From Candidatus Thorarchaeota archaeon (lineage in GTDB: Archaea > Asgardarchaeota > Thorarchaeia > Thorarchaeales > Thorarchaeaceae): 6,783 nucleotides of DNA. The DNA lies in NCBI GenBank assembly GCA_030638785.1, contig DAOWDY010000034.1:1-6783 (forward strand), read 5' to 3'. Below the pieces are notes generated by a model. It saw nothing but the letters and a program-made list of their open reading frames with translations. It did no database searches and had not been told where the DNA came from. Position numbers and translations under genes: made by a program. Shown here one piece after another: positions 1 to 6,381 of the stretch. The first letter of the stretch is position 1; each line of letters opens with the position of its first letter.

Positions 1-1
1 A

Positions 2-334
2 CCAATCCTACTCACATGGTTCGTCCTCTTCTACTCAATTCCTTTCTCACAGGAACCAGCTGAATTCGTAATGCTTATCGCAATGCTCCTATATATCGGG
101 ATTATACCCTTCACTCCTGCACTTTCTGCGATTCCCCGCCTTAATATATTGAAGACCGCTGTAACAGCAAGAATCGATATCGAGAATTCCGAAATTCTAG
201 ATTTTGAATTGAACATCAACCCGCTGGATGGGTACTGGTATGAACATCGCGAAGACACAGAATTCATCGATGCTGTACGAGATGCAATTCTAACTTATTT
301 GGACGATTACTGGAAGGAAAAAGATTCAATCTAA
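2..334 (+). CDS. C-terminal part of an unidentified membrane protein (5' end outside window)
   Basis: The frame is open from base 2 to a TAA at 332-334, giving 110 residues with no start needed inside the window. The first ATG in frame (base 71) lies inside a hydrophobic run, so the real gene almost certainly begins upstream. I see two likely membrane segments, about residues 3-14 (LLTWFVLFYSIP) and about 24-43 (around MLIAMLLYIGIIPFTPAL). A soluble tail of roughly 65 residues follows, rich in acidic residues and aromatics and ending in WKEKDSI. I recognise no family. The tail could be a cytoplasmic or external domain; orientation cannot be set from the fragment. The last 9 bases overlap the end of the convergent gene on the other strand. 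Confidence 0.6.
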   Translation, partial: PILLTWFVLFYSIPFSQEPAEFVMLIAMLLYIGIIPFTPALSAIPRLNILKTAVTARIDIENSEILDFELNINPLDGYWYEHREDTEFIDAVRDAILTYLDDYWKEKDSI

Positions 335-856
335 TCTTCGAAGCCCACTCGGATATCTCTCTGTATTTCCAACATATGTTTGGACATACTTCTCTATAGC
401 AATCCGTGCTGGATCATCAGGACCGAGGTTTCTGATGTATTTCGCAGGCACTCCTGCATAGATCTTGTAAGGCTCTGTGATTGTTTTTGGATGAAGGAGC
501 GCAGCATTTGCTATCAAGGCTCCCTCTGCAATTATGCATTCTAGCATTACAACTGCTCCCATGCCAATTGCCACATGGTCGTGGATGATATTTGCATGAA
601 TTGATGCGTTATGACCAATATTTACTCGTTTTCCAATAATGGTGTCGTGAACCTCGGTAGAGTGAATAACTGCACCGTCTTGCACGTTCGATTCATCGCC
701 GATCTCAACTATCCCAATGTCTCCTCTTATTGATGCCATCGGAGCAACGAAGACACGTTCTCCAATCTTGACATCACCAATAACTGATGCCTGTGGATGA
801 ATATATGCACTCTCTGCAATCTTTGGTTCTTTTTCACCTAATGCGTATATTGTCAT
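326..856 (-). CDS. Gamma-class carbonic anhydrase-like hexapeptide-repeat protein (CamH/YrdA type)
   Basis: The 176-residue protein is the usual length for the short gamma-carbonic anhydrase group. Hexapeptide-type repeats run from about residue 12 to 125 (IGDVKIGERV, VNIGHNASIH, VAIGMGAVVM), the pattern of a left-handed beta helix that trimerises; a C-terminal helix follows. His65, His82 and His87 have the spacing of the zinc/iron ligands of this family, and Arg44, Asp46, Asn57 and Gln59 match the conserved active-site set. The acidic loop carrying the extra glutamate of the archaeal Cam enzyme is absent, which places it with the CamH/YrdA/PaaY-like subgroup. Members either hydrate CO2 or have no proven activity, so the reaction is inferred. 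Cytoplasmic: no signal peptide. It starts 3 nt after the methyltransferase stop, with an AAGGAAG ribosome site (866-872 on the complement) 9 nt upstream, so the two genes are probably co-transcribed. Confidence 0.85.
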   Translation of the reverse strand: MTIYALGEKEPKIAESAYIHPQASVIGDVKIGERVFVAPMASIRGDIGIVEIGDESNVQDGAVIHSTEVHDTIIGKRVNIGHNASIHANIIHDHVAIGMGAVVMLECIIAEGALIANAALLHPKTITEPYKIYAGVPAKYIRNLGPDDPARIAIEKYVQTYVGNTERYPSGLRRLD

Positions 857-859
857 TTC

Positions 860-1570
860 TTACAACTTCCTTAGTAGTCCTACATAGTAGCTAGAGGGTC
901 CGAAAGTTCTCTCTAGATACCATCCTGCTTTACTTGCCAATCTATCCATGTCTCCGGAGGTACACATGTATAAATCCCACCACTCGCTCAAATACTCTCG
1001 ATAATGCATTCTAATCCTAACATGTCCAAGCGCTCTTCCACTTTGTCGGTTCTTCATACGATGCTCATAATGACGAGGTTCATCTGTAGCAAAGACATCT
1101 CGAGTGCTTGCGAGAATGATTGCATCTTCCGTCGTGACCTTGTGGAAATCCTTTAACATTTCAACAATCTTGTCTTCAAAGCCTAAGATTCCAAAGTTGT
1201 TCCCGAAAAGTAGAATTGTATTGAAGTCATTTCTATCAAACTTCAAGTCATCCACAGACATAAGATGTACATCTGATAGTCCTCGGTCTTTGCATACATC
1301 TATTGCGAGAGGGGAGATGTCAATCCCCGTGTACATTATTCCTTTTCCTTCAAGATAGGTTCCCACTCGTCCTGCTCCACATCCTATGTCTAACACCGGA
1401 CCTTTCGCATGCTCAATGGCAAACCTCTCTGATTCTTGCCAATTCTCCATTTCCGCAAGATATCCAATACCATTTGTTTCTCTGATGTAACCATCTTCGC
1501 GTTCAATCTTGTGAGCTGCATCTCCACCCTCACTTGCTTCTTTCATAATCATTCCGAAGATATCGGGCAT
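860..1570 (-). CDS. Class I SAM-dependent methyltransferase
   Basis: The 236-residue soluble protein has a Rossmann-fold methyltransferase core. Motif I is VLDIGCGAGRVG (59-70), which binds S-adenosylmethionine. The next strand ends in the acidic GIDIS (82-86), which usually contacts the ribose. A VDDL segment (106-109) and ILLFGNNFGILG (119-130) correspond to the later strands. The tryptophan- and tyrosine-rich C-terminal third (about 185-236) probably forms the substrate side; it resembles UbiE-like small-molecule methyltransferases but does not identify a substrate. Start: ATG at 1570-1568 has no ribosome site, but a TATA-like TTTATGG lies about 25 nt upstream, which would fit a leaderless archaeal mRNA. 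Met7 and Met9 are possible alternatives. It is first in a two-gene unit with the carbonic anhydrase-like gene; no functional link is obvious. Confidence 0.85.
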   Translation of the reverse strand: MPDIFGMIMKEASEGGDAAHKIEREDGYIRETNGIGYLAEMENWQESERFAIEHAKGPVLDIGCGAGRVGTYLEGKGIMYTGIDISPLAIDVCKDRGLSDVHLMSVDDLKFDRNDFNTILLFGNNFGILGFEDKIVEMLKDFHKVTTEDAIILASTRDVFATDEPRHYEHRMKNRQSGRALGHVRIRMHYREYLSEWWDLYMCTSGDMDRLASKAGWYLERTFGPSSYYVGLLRKL

Positions 1571-1590
1571 GCATCGGCTTTATCGTGTTC

Positions 1591-1600
1591 CCATAAAGAT
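1591..1600 (-). promoter_or_regulatory. Possible TATA box for the methyltransferase unit
   Basis: The complement reads ATCTTTATGG. Its centre lies about 25 nt from the A of the methyltransferase ATG at 1570. That is the distance expected between an archaeal TATA box and the transcription start, so the transcript may be leaderless, which fits the lack of a ribosome site. The match to the archaeal consensus is moderate only. Confidence 0.3.
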
Positions 1601-1628
1601 GTTCGGCATAAATGAAATTCCAACAAGA

Positions 1629-1637
1629 ATTATATTG
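1629..1637 (+). promoter_or_regulatory. Possible TATA box for the four-helix membrane protein gene
   Basis: The AT-rich ATTATATTG would place transcription start near 1658, giving a leader of about 23 nt that contains the GGAGG ribosome site. It lies in the first unit of a 14-bp imperfect direct repeat (1625-1638 and 1639-1652, 12 of 14 identical). The second unit has G in place of the central A and is a weaker TATA box. Confidence 0.4.
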
Positions 1638-1670
1638 TAAGAATTATGTTGAATGTTGTGTTGGTATTTA

Positions 1671-1675
1671 GGAGG
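1671..1675 (+). promoter_or_regulatory. Ribosome binding site GGAGG for the gene at 1681
   Basis: GGAGG sits 5 nt before the ATG at 1681 (context TTTAGGAGGCATTAATG). It fixes that ATG as the start, since no other start in the frame has such a site. Confidence 0.75.
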
Positions 1676-1680
1676 CATTA

Positions 1681-2409
1681 ATGATATCCGCGCCTGATGT
1701 TAATGAAGAGCCAAATGTAGATCCCCCCACAGACATTGAAGCTGATCTATTCATCTCGGTGTTTGGGGAAAAGAAAGAAGAAGTCAGTGAATCACTTGCT
1801 GGTCACCTAGGTGAAGAGGATACACATCTTTACCAGACATGGGTGAATGTATCTGCAATGCGACGACTTGGCTTCCTATTTGAGGGAGGAGTTGAGAGTG
1901 CAGGTGGTGTGTTTGACATCCTCTGTGTTCTAACAATAGCTGCTGCATTGATTGCAGTATTTGCTTTCTGGCAAGTAATAGTCTATATTGCAGTTATCGT
2001 TGTTCTAACAATTTTCAGTGGTGGTGCAGCATTCAAGTTTCTCAGAGGTTCATTCATCGAGGCTGTAAGTGAGAAAATACCGAGTGAAAAGTTGGAGTCC
2101 TTTGTTGTTGACCAGTTAGCTGGTGGTTCTTTCATTCACGTACGAGCACCAGATGGATACGAACTCAAGTATGCATCAAAACAGTCCTCGACTTCCACTA
2201 AGGTGTTTAGATCTGGAATATACTTTGCATTGTTCATCGCAACGATATTCATGATTTTTGAAGTCGCATACTACTTCCTAGCTGGAGTGGGATGGATGAC
2301 TGATTTAGTCGTTCTCGCCTTGTTTGGATCAGGATTTCTAATCGGAATTGCTGTCATGGACCTTGGAGTCTTACTCCGTCGCCAACTTGCAGGTAGAGTG
2401 AGGTATTAG
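1681..2409 (+). CDS. Unidentified four-helix membrane protein
   Basis: The 242-residue protein matches no family I recognise. An acidic N-terminal region of about 75 residues lacks a signal peptide. Two closely spaced hydrophobic segments follow (about 78-97 and 98-117), then a soluble loop of about 55 residues (120-176), then two more segments (about 177-200 and 206-231) and a short basic end with Arg233-Arg234. Arg61-Arg62 before the first helix, basic residues in the loop and the C-terminal arginines all suggest that the N-terminus, loop and C-terminus are cytoplasmic, so the protein would be two membrane hairpins. The loop (SEKLESFVVDQL and onward) may be a small regulatory or protein-contact domain. 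It is a single-gene unit, divergent from the methyltransferase and convergent with the acyltransferase gene; the two stop codons overlap (2406-2409). A role in transport or signalling would be guesswork. Confidence 0.8.
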   Translation: MISAPDVNEEPNVDPPTDIEADLFISVFGEKKEEVSESLAGHLGEEDTHLYQTWVNVSAMRRLGFLFEGGVESAGGVFDILCVLTIAAALIAVFAFWQVIVYIAVIVVLTIFSGGAAFKFLRGSFIEAVSEKIPSEKLESFVVDQLAGGSFIHVRAPDGYELKYASKQSSTSTKVFRSGIYFALFIATIFMIFEVAYYFLAGVGWMTDLVVLALFGSGFLIGIAVMDLGVLLRRQLAGRVRY

Positions 2410-3671
2410 ATTACATCGAAGACGATAGCCCAAAACTCTCTCTCAGAAACACCTGTTCTGAGCGCTCGAAGATCAGATTTGATCTTATCGAATGATTCCT
2501 TAGACTGGTGTTTCTTGATACCTTCGTGAGTCTTCTTTACTCGCCCAGAAATCTCTCTTGCCTGTTCTTCGGTTGCACTGACGCCGCCCATCTTCAGAAG
2601 ATATTCAACAAAGTGCCTTCCCACGAACTTGCCCAAATGAAATTCTCTCCGTCTTCCGACTTCAAGTGGATTTATTGGCTCGTATGTCATTGAATGAGTC
2701 AACTGACCATGTGAATGGATTCCGCTTGAATGCGTGAAGGCATTATCACCCGAGATTGCTTTGTGGAGTGGAAGCGGGATTATGAAGTGGCGTTCAACTA
2801 CCTTTGATAAGCGGTACATCTTCTCGGTATCTATTCCAGTACTAACTCCATAGAGTTTTTCTAAAGTGATGACAACTTCTTCTAAAGCCGCATTCCCTGC
2901 CCTCTCACCATAACCATTGACACAGACATGCGCATATGTAGCACCTTCTTCAATGGCTGCTAACGTATTCGCATTGGCTAATCCAAAATCATCATGACAG
3001 TGTACAGCAATTGGGACCTTGTATTTACTATTTTTCCAAAGACGTGACTTGATCTCTTTCATGATATGAGTCATCACTCGTGGTCTCACAAAACCAACGG
3101 TGTCAGCAACACAAATCTTGTCAGCTCCTGCATCAATAGCATGCCTGTAAGCAGTGCAGAGGAAATCCATATCGCTGCGTGTGGAGTCCTCGGCGATATA
3201 GTCGATAATCAGCCCATGCTCCTTTCCATATTCTACACATTGAGTCAATCTCTCCAGCATTTCCTCACGTGTCATTCTTAGTTGATATTTGAGCCTAAAG
3301 TCAGATGTAGCAATAAAAATCGGAACCTCGCTCACACCAGCATCAATGCATGCGTCAATGTCAGAGATTACCGCTCTTGCAGGAGCTGCAACAACAGCAT
3401 TGCTGAGTCCCTCTTTAGCAATGGCTGTGACAGTTTCTTTCTCAGCATCTGATACTGCAGGAAATCCAACTGCTACAATCTCAACCCCTATTTCATCGAG
3501 AAGCTTGGCAATATCGATTTTCTCATCAACCGTGAGAGCTACGCCTGGTGTTTGTTCCCCGTCACGTAGGGTTTCATCCCAAATGCGCACTTGCGAGGGC
3601 ATCGACTCAGGTCTGGTTTCTTTAAGCTTGTTGTAATTAACAGCAAGCCCTGCCTTTTCTAGGGACTCCAT
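2406..3671 (-). CDS. LeuA/homocitrate/citramalate synthase family acyltransferase, no LeuA regulatory domain
   Basis: The 421-residue enzyme belongs to the DRE-TIM metallolyase family, which condenses acetyl-CoA with a 2-oxo acid. Visible signatures: ETLRDGEQTPG (33-43) with catalytic Arg36-Asp37; GFPAVS (69-74), closest to isopropylmalate synthases; AEDSTRSD (160-167); the metal-binding HCHDDFG (224-230, His224 and His226); and NGYGERAGN (252-260). A second domain from about 300 carries HSSGIHSHG (314-322) and GRRREFHLGKFVGRH (339-353). The protein stops about 80-100 residues short of an enzyme with the leucine-binding C-terminal domain, so it should not be regulated like LeuA. The product could be 2-isopropylmalate, citramalate, homocitrate or even citrate (Re-type); sequence alone does not decide. 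ATG at 3671 has AGGAGG about 11 nt upstream. The 47-nt gap from the upstream V4R-like gene carries small hairpins. It is the last gene of the unit. Confidence 0.88.
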   Translation of the reverse strand: MESLEKAGLAVNYNKLKETRPESMPSQVRIWDETLRDGEQTPGVALTVDEKIDIAKLLDEIGVEIVAVGFPAVSDAEKETVTAIAKEGLSNAVVAAPARAVISDIDACIDAGVSEVPIFIATSDFRLKYQLRMTREEMLERLTQCVEYGKEHGLIIDYIAEDSTRSDMDFLCTAYRHAIDAGADKICVADTVGFVRPRVMTHIMKEIKSRLWKNSKYKVPIAVHCHDDFGLANANTLAAIEEGATYAHVCVNGYGERAGNAALEEVVITLEKLYGVSTGIDTEKMYRLSKVVERHFIIPLPLHKAISGDNAFTHSSGIHSHGQLTHSMTYEPINPLEVGRRREFHLGKFVGRHFVEYLLKMGGVSATEEQAREISGRVKKTHEGIKKHQSKESFDKIKSDLRALRTGVSEREFWAIVFDVI

Positions 3672-3718
3672 TTTTGTATTTGCCTCCTGCGAGAAGCAGG
3701 GCAGCTCATAGGAGCTAC
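3672..3718 (-). promoter_or_regulatory. Intercistronic leader with ribosome site inside small hairpins
   Basis: On the transcribed (complement) strand the gap holds two short stem-loops in series. The first is AGCTC-CTAT-GAGCT (3716-3703). The second is CCTGC-TTCTC-GCAGG (3700-3686), whose 3' arm overlaps the AGGAGG ribosome site (3688-3683) of the acyltransferase gene. An alternative pairing is CTCCT (3714-3710) with AGGAG (3688-3684). The first hairpin begins 3 nt after the stop of the upstream gene, so a terminating ribosome could change the fold. Structure is read by eye; regulation is inference. Confidence 0.35.
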
Positions 3719-4267
3719 CTACTCAAATTTGTATTGACCAACCTCTGGAATTTTGGTTGCTTCACTAGACAGTTTTGTGTTTTCCTTATCAAATTCTTCT
3801 TGGGAGATAACTCCCTTGTCTAGTGCTGCTTTTGCTTTACTTGTCTTGTAGTCAATCTTTGCTCTGGCAATGGCATTCAGTCTTAATGCACTGATTACAA
3901 CGGGTTTGGTTCCTGTCTTTTCTCCAATTCCTTCAAGCATAGGCATCCAACAGATCTTCTCAATATGGAATGAAAATTCTAAACCTCTCTCATTGATTCT
4001 GTTCCAAAGAGGACAGTCTTTGACAATAACCTCCGAACCTTTTGCTTCCACATCCAGACCCATTGCAGTCATTATCTCTGCAGCAATACTAGCAGCAGCA
4101 TTTGGACCATTTCCTCCCACCTTCTCTGCATGCTCAAGGCCAATCTGTTTGAAGCCTCTCTCGTAACCTTCATACATAGAAAGAGGACCCGTATTGTCTC
4201 TTAGGCCCCACCAAAGTCCATCAATGAACGCAACAAAGCCCGCTCTAAGAATATCTAGATCGCTCAT
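3719..4267 (-). CDS. Small two-cysteine protein resembling V4R/hydrocarbon-binding domains, with SHOCT-like tail
   Basis: The protein has 182 residues from the ATG at 4267, which overlaps the nitroreductase TGA (ATGA) and has AAGGAGGG (4274-4281, complement) 6 nt upstream. An ATG 33 nt further upstream has no such support. The core resembles the V4R small-molecule-binding fold: a helical part with MYEGYERGFKQIG (31-43), an IMTAMGL segment (65-71), then strand-Cys-Pro EVIVKDCPLW (79-88) and ICWMPMLEGI (105-114), with a cysteine at 85 and 106. The later cysteines common in V4R domains are not present. Residues about 143-166 (KAKAALDKGVISQEEF and onward) match the SHOCT pattern, a short C-terminal helical pair often used for oligomerisation. 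No signal peptide or membrane segment. Tight coupling to the nitroreductase suggests a joint role, possibly binding or delivering a substrate. An alternative family is the ATC-hydrolase-like group. Function unknown. Confidence 0.6.
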   Translation of the reverse strand: MSDLDILRAGFVAFIDGLWWGLRDNTGPLSMYEGYERGFKQIGLEHAEKVGGNGPNAAASIAAEIMTAMGLDVEAKGSEVIVKDCPLWNRINERGLEFSFHIEKICWMPMLEGIGEKTGTKPVVISALRLNAIARAKIDYKTSKAKAALDKGVISQEEFDKENTKLSSEATKIPEVGQYKFE

Positions 4268-5013
4268 TCTTTGCCCTCCTTTGCAAACGGTTGGCCCCAT
4301 TTATCGAGGAAAGCTATCTCCTCGGGCATTTGACGAGGCGGACCTAATGTGCGTTCAGCTAGTGGATATCCAAGAGTAAGGCACAGAATTGGTACCCAGT
4401 GGGGAGATGGAATATTCAGTCTCTCAGAAACTGCACCAACATCATCAAAATGATCGAGCTGAACTGAAGATACACAACTACCAATGCCCAGAGATGCAGC
4501 AGCTAGAGCCATGTTCTGCATCATCATTGATCCAGCTATCACAGCGTGTCTCGGACTAGACCATCCATAAACACCACCTGTCCCTCGAAGAGTTGGTTGA
4601 GAGTTTCCAACATGAGTCTGATCCACAGCAAGGACTAGGAGAACAGGAGCTCCGTTTGTTTCTGGTTCACCTTTGATGTACTCAAAACGTTCACCAGAAA
4701 TCAGAATATCAATAGTTCTTTCTAGACTTGCTTTCGATTTGATATAGCTTAATCGTCGCTCAAGCTCCTCTCGAGGAGTTGCTCTTCCAAAGAGCAGGAT
4801 TGTCCTATCCACTGCTGCTTGCCCAATGAATTTCTGTAGCTCCTTGTCGCGTACGACGATCACTCGCCAAGGCTGCTGGTTCTCAGCGCTCGGAGCATAA
4901 CCTCCGGCCTCAATAATCTTGTAGATTAGCTCATCTGGCACGTCCTTTGATGTGTCATAGTCTCGGATTGCCCGACGATTCTTTATTGTGTTGATGGTTT
5001 CGTTGTCGCTCAA
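4264..5013 (-). CDS. Nitroreductase-family flavoprotein
   Basis: The protein has 249 residues from a TTG start at 5013. FMN-family signatures are visible: NRRAIRDY (12-19), whose arginines bind the FMN phosphate; APSAENQQPWRVIVV (40-54), the conserved Ser-x-x-Asn-x-Gln-Pro-Trp loop; ALAAASLGIGSC (169-180); and LTLGYP (212-217). The length is larger than minimal nitroreductases (about 170-200) because of a charged helical insertion around 75-115. These enzymes are usually dimers that reduce nitro groups, quinones, enones or cofactor-related substrates with NAD(P)H or other reductants; this substrate cannot be told. No ATG occurs in frame near the N-terminus. TTG at 5013 follows AGGAG (5025-5029, complement) by 11 nt, the same spacing as in the acyltransferase gene, and sits at the family's usual start point. 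TTG at 5034 is an alternative giving 256 residues. First gene of a three-gene unit. Confidence 0.85.
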   Translation of the reverse strand: MSDNETINTIKNRRAIRDYDTSKDVPDELIYKIIEAGGYAPSAENQQPWRVIVVRDKELQKFIGQAAVDRTILLFGRATPREELERRLSYIKSKASLERTIDILISGERFEYIKGEPETNGAPVLLVLAVDQTHVGNSQPTLRGTGGVYGWSSPRHAVIAGSMMMQNMALAAASLGIGSCVSSVQLDHFDDVGAVSERLNIPSPHWVPILCLTLGYPLAERTLGPPRQMPEEIAFLDKWGQPFAKEGKE

Positions 5014-5102
5014 CGATGACACCACTCCTGTCAATGATGGCTCGACACGAGATATTCTATCTTAAGTAAGTAACTCTCAACAAATTGCATCATCGAAATT
5101 GT

Positions 5103-5112
5103 GATTAAAAAG
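5103..5112 (-). promoter_or_regulatory. Weak candidate TATA box for the nitroreductase unit
   Basis: The complement reads CTTTTTAATC. It would set transcription start near 5083 and a leader of about 70 nt. The same bases end the T-tract that follows the acyl-CoA dehydrogenase hairpin, so one element may serve termination, initiation or only one of these. AGATAGAATATC nearer the gene (about 5052-5063, complement) is a rival. Confidence 0.2.
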
Positions 5113-5145
5113 AAGAAGTGACCGTGTGCAAGAGATGCACACAGT
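5104..5145 (-). terminator. Stem-loop plus T-rich tract after the acyl-CoA dehydrogenase gene
   Basis: On the transcribed complement strand ACTGTGTGCA (5145-5136) pairs with TGCACACGGT (5130-5121) across a 5-nt loop. That is 10 base pairs with a single G-U wobble, followed by CACTTCTTCTTTTTAATC. On the other strand the wobble becomes a C-A mismatch, so the structure is best formed in RNA from the acyl-CoA dehydrogenase direction. The stem starts 11 nt after the stop codon. Archaeal termination mainly needs the oligo-T tract; the hairpin may instead protect the 3' end. Confidence 0.5.
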
Positions 5146-5156
5146 TGAAATTTACC

Positions 5157-6359
5157 TTACATTATGGGCGCATCTTTCCCATCGTACTTCACATGGAAGC
5201 CTGTATCGAGGTTTGCGCTCTCTCTTAGAATGATACCACTAGAAACAAGTCGCTGAATCTGATTTGTTCCTTCATATATCTGGAGTAGTTTTGCATCACG
5301 CATCAACTTCTCAGCTGGGTACTCGCTAATGTATCCATACCCGCCCATGATTTGAACTGCATCAGTTGCGTTTTGCATTGCTGAATCAGCGGCAAAGAAC
5401 TTGGCAAAAGCCGAATCCTTTGAATTCATCATGCCTTGATCTGCCATCCAAGCTGAATATCGAGTTAGCAGTCTTGATGCTGCGACTCTTGCACCCATAT
5501 CAGCAAGCATGAAACCAATACCTTGGAATCTTCCAATTGCTTGGCCAAATTGATGTCGAATGTTTGCAAACTTTGCAGCCTCATCTAATGCACGCTGGGC
5601 TACACCTGTGGCTATAGCTGCAATACCAGCTCGAGTCTTGTCTAAGGTCTTCATTGCAATCTTGAATCCTTCGCCTTCCTTACCGACAAGGCATTCCTTT
5701 GGTACTCGGACATCCTCGAAGATGACTTCACTCTGCACAGAGTTTAACTGACCCATCTTGTTCTCAATATGACCAATCTTGACTCCCTTGCCCTTTGGAA
5801 TCATAAAGACAGACAATCCCTTTGTCTTCAGTTCTGGCTGCGTTGATGCGAAGACAGTAAATAGTGAAGCCTGAGGTGCACTTGTGATGTAGCATTTTAG
5901 ACCATTGATAATATACTCATCACCGTCCCTCACTGCTCGAGTCGCAACAGCTCCAGCGTCTGAACCCGCTCCTCGTTCAGTCAGACAGAAAGCACCAAAC
6001 TTTGCATCCTTTCCTGTTATGAGAGGTTCAACATATTTCTTCAATTGCTCGATTGTTGCTCCGATAACAAGAGGGGCAAAAGCCAGATTATTACACATGA
6101 TCGAGGTTGCTAGTCCTGCACATCCATACCCAGTTGCTTCGGACACGAAGGTTTCATCGAGAAGGGAAAGTCCTGGTCCTCCAGCCTCAGTGGGAATATG
6201 CAGATTCATCAGCCCGGCCTCATAGGCCTTCTGAACGATTTCCTTTGGAAACTCATTGCGCTTCTCGAGTTCATTTGCTTCTGGTGTGATGTGCTCACGT
6301 GTGAACTCTTTTGCTCTCTCGAAGAGCTTCTGTTCCTTTTCGGATAGTGAGAAGTCCAT
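5157..6359 (-). CDS. Acyl-CoA dehydrogenase (FAD-dependent)
   Basis: The 400-residue, full-length enzyme oxidises an acyl-CoA to the trans-2-enoyl-CoA, passing electrons from FAD to an electron-transfer flavoprotein or similar acceptor. The N-terminal helical domain begins MDFSLSEKEQ, the canonical start for the family. The first family signature CLTERGAGSDAGA is at 125-137 and the FAD/substrate strand YITSAP at 157-162. RHQFGQAIGRFQ (268-279) lies in the C-terminal helical domain. The second signature QIMGGYGYISEYPAEKLMRD is at 336-355. Glu363 in IYEGTNQIQR is the expected catalytic base, at the position typical of short/medium-chain and butyryl-CoA enzymes. Chain-length preference cannot be fixed. 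No ribosome site is seen before the ATG. It is a single-gene unit followed by a terminator-like hairpin and divergent from a thiolase, which supports a role in acyl-CoA breakdown or synthesis. Confidence 0.95.
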   Translation of the reverse strand: MDFSLSEKEQKLFERAKEFTREHITPEANELEKRNEFPKEIVQKAYEAGLMNLHIPTEAGGPGLSLLDETFVSEATGYGCAGLATSIMCNNLAFAPLVIGATIEQLKKYVEPLITGKDAKFGAFCLTERGAGSDAGAVATRAVRDGDEYIINGLKCYITSAPQASLFTVFASTQPELKTKGLSVFMIPKGKGVKIGHIENKMGQLNSVQSEVIFEDVRVPKECLVGKEGEGFKIAMKTLDKTRAGIAAIATGVAQRALDEAAKFANIRHQFGQAIGRFQGIGFMLADMGARVAASRLLTRYSAWMADQGMMNSKDSAFAKFFAADSAMQNATDAVQIMGGYGYISEYPAEKLMRDAKLLQIYEGTNQIQRLVSSGIILRESANLDTGFHVKYDGKDAPIM

Positions 6360-6381
6360 GATATGTCAACTCAATGAACTT

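Noticed and set aside
31..267. Minus-strand open frame of 78 residues opposite the first membrane protein
   Set aside because: The plus strand gives a better membrane-protein pattern ending right at the convergent junction; the minus frame looks like its mirror.
3289..3636. Plus-strand open frame of 115 residues inside the acyltransferase gene
   Set aside because: It is an alanine/serine-rich antisense shadow of a clearly conserved enzyme.
4268..4300. ATG at 4300 as start of the V4R-like gene (11 extra residues)
   Set aside because: It has no ribosome site, while the ATG at 4267 has AAGGAGGG 6 nt upstream and the typical ATGA overlap.
5014..5034. TTG at 5034 as the nitroreductase start
   Set aside because: No ribosome site precedes it. 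AGGAG points to the TTG at 5013, where the family normally begins. Kept only as an alternative.
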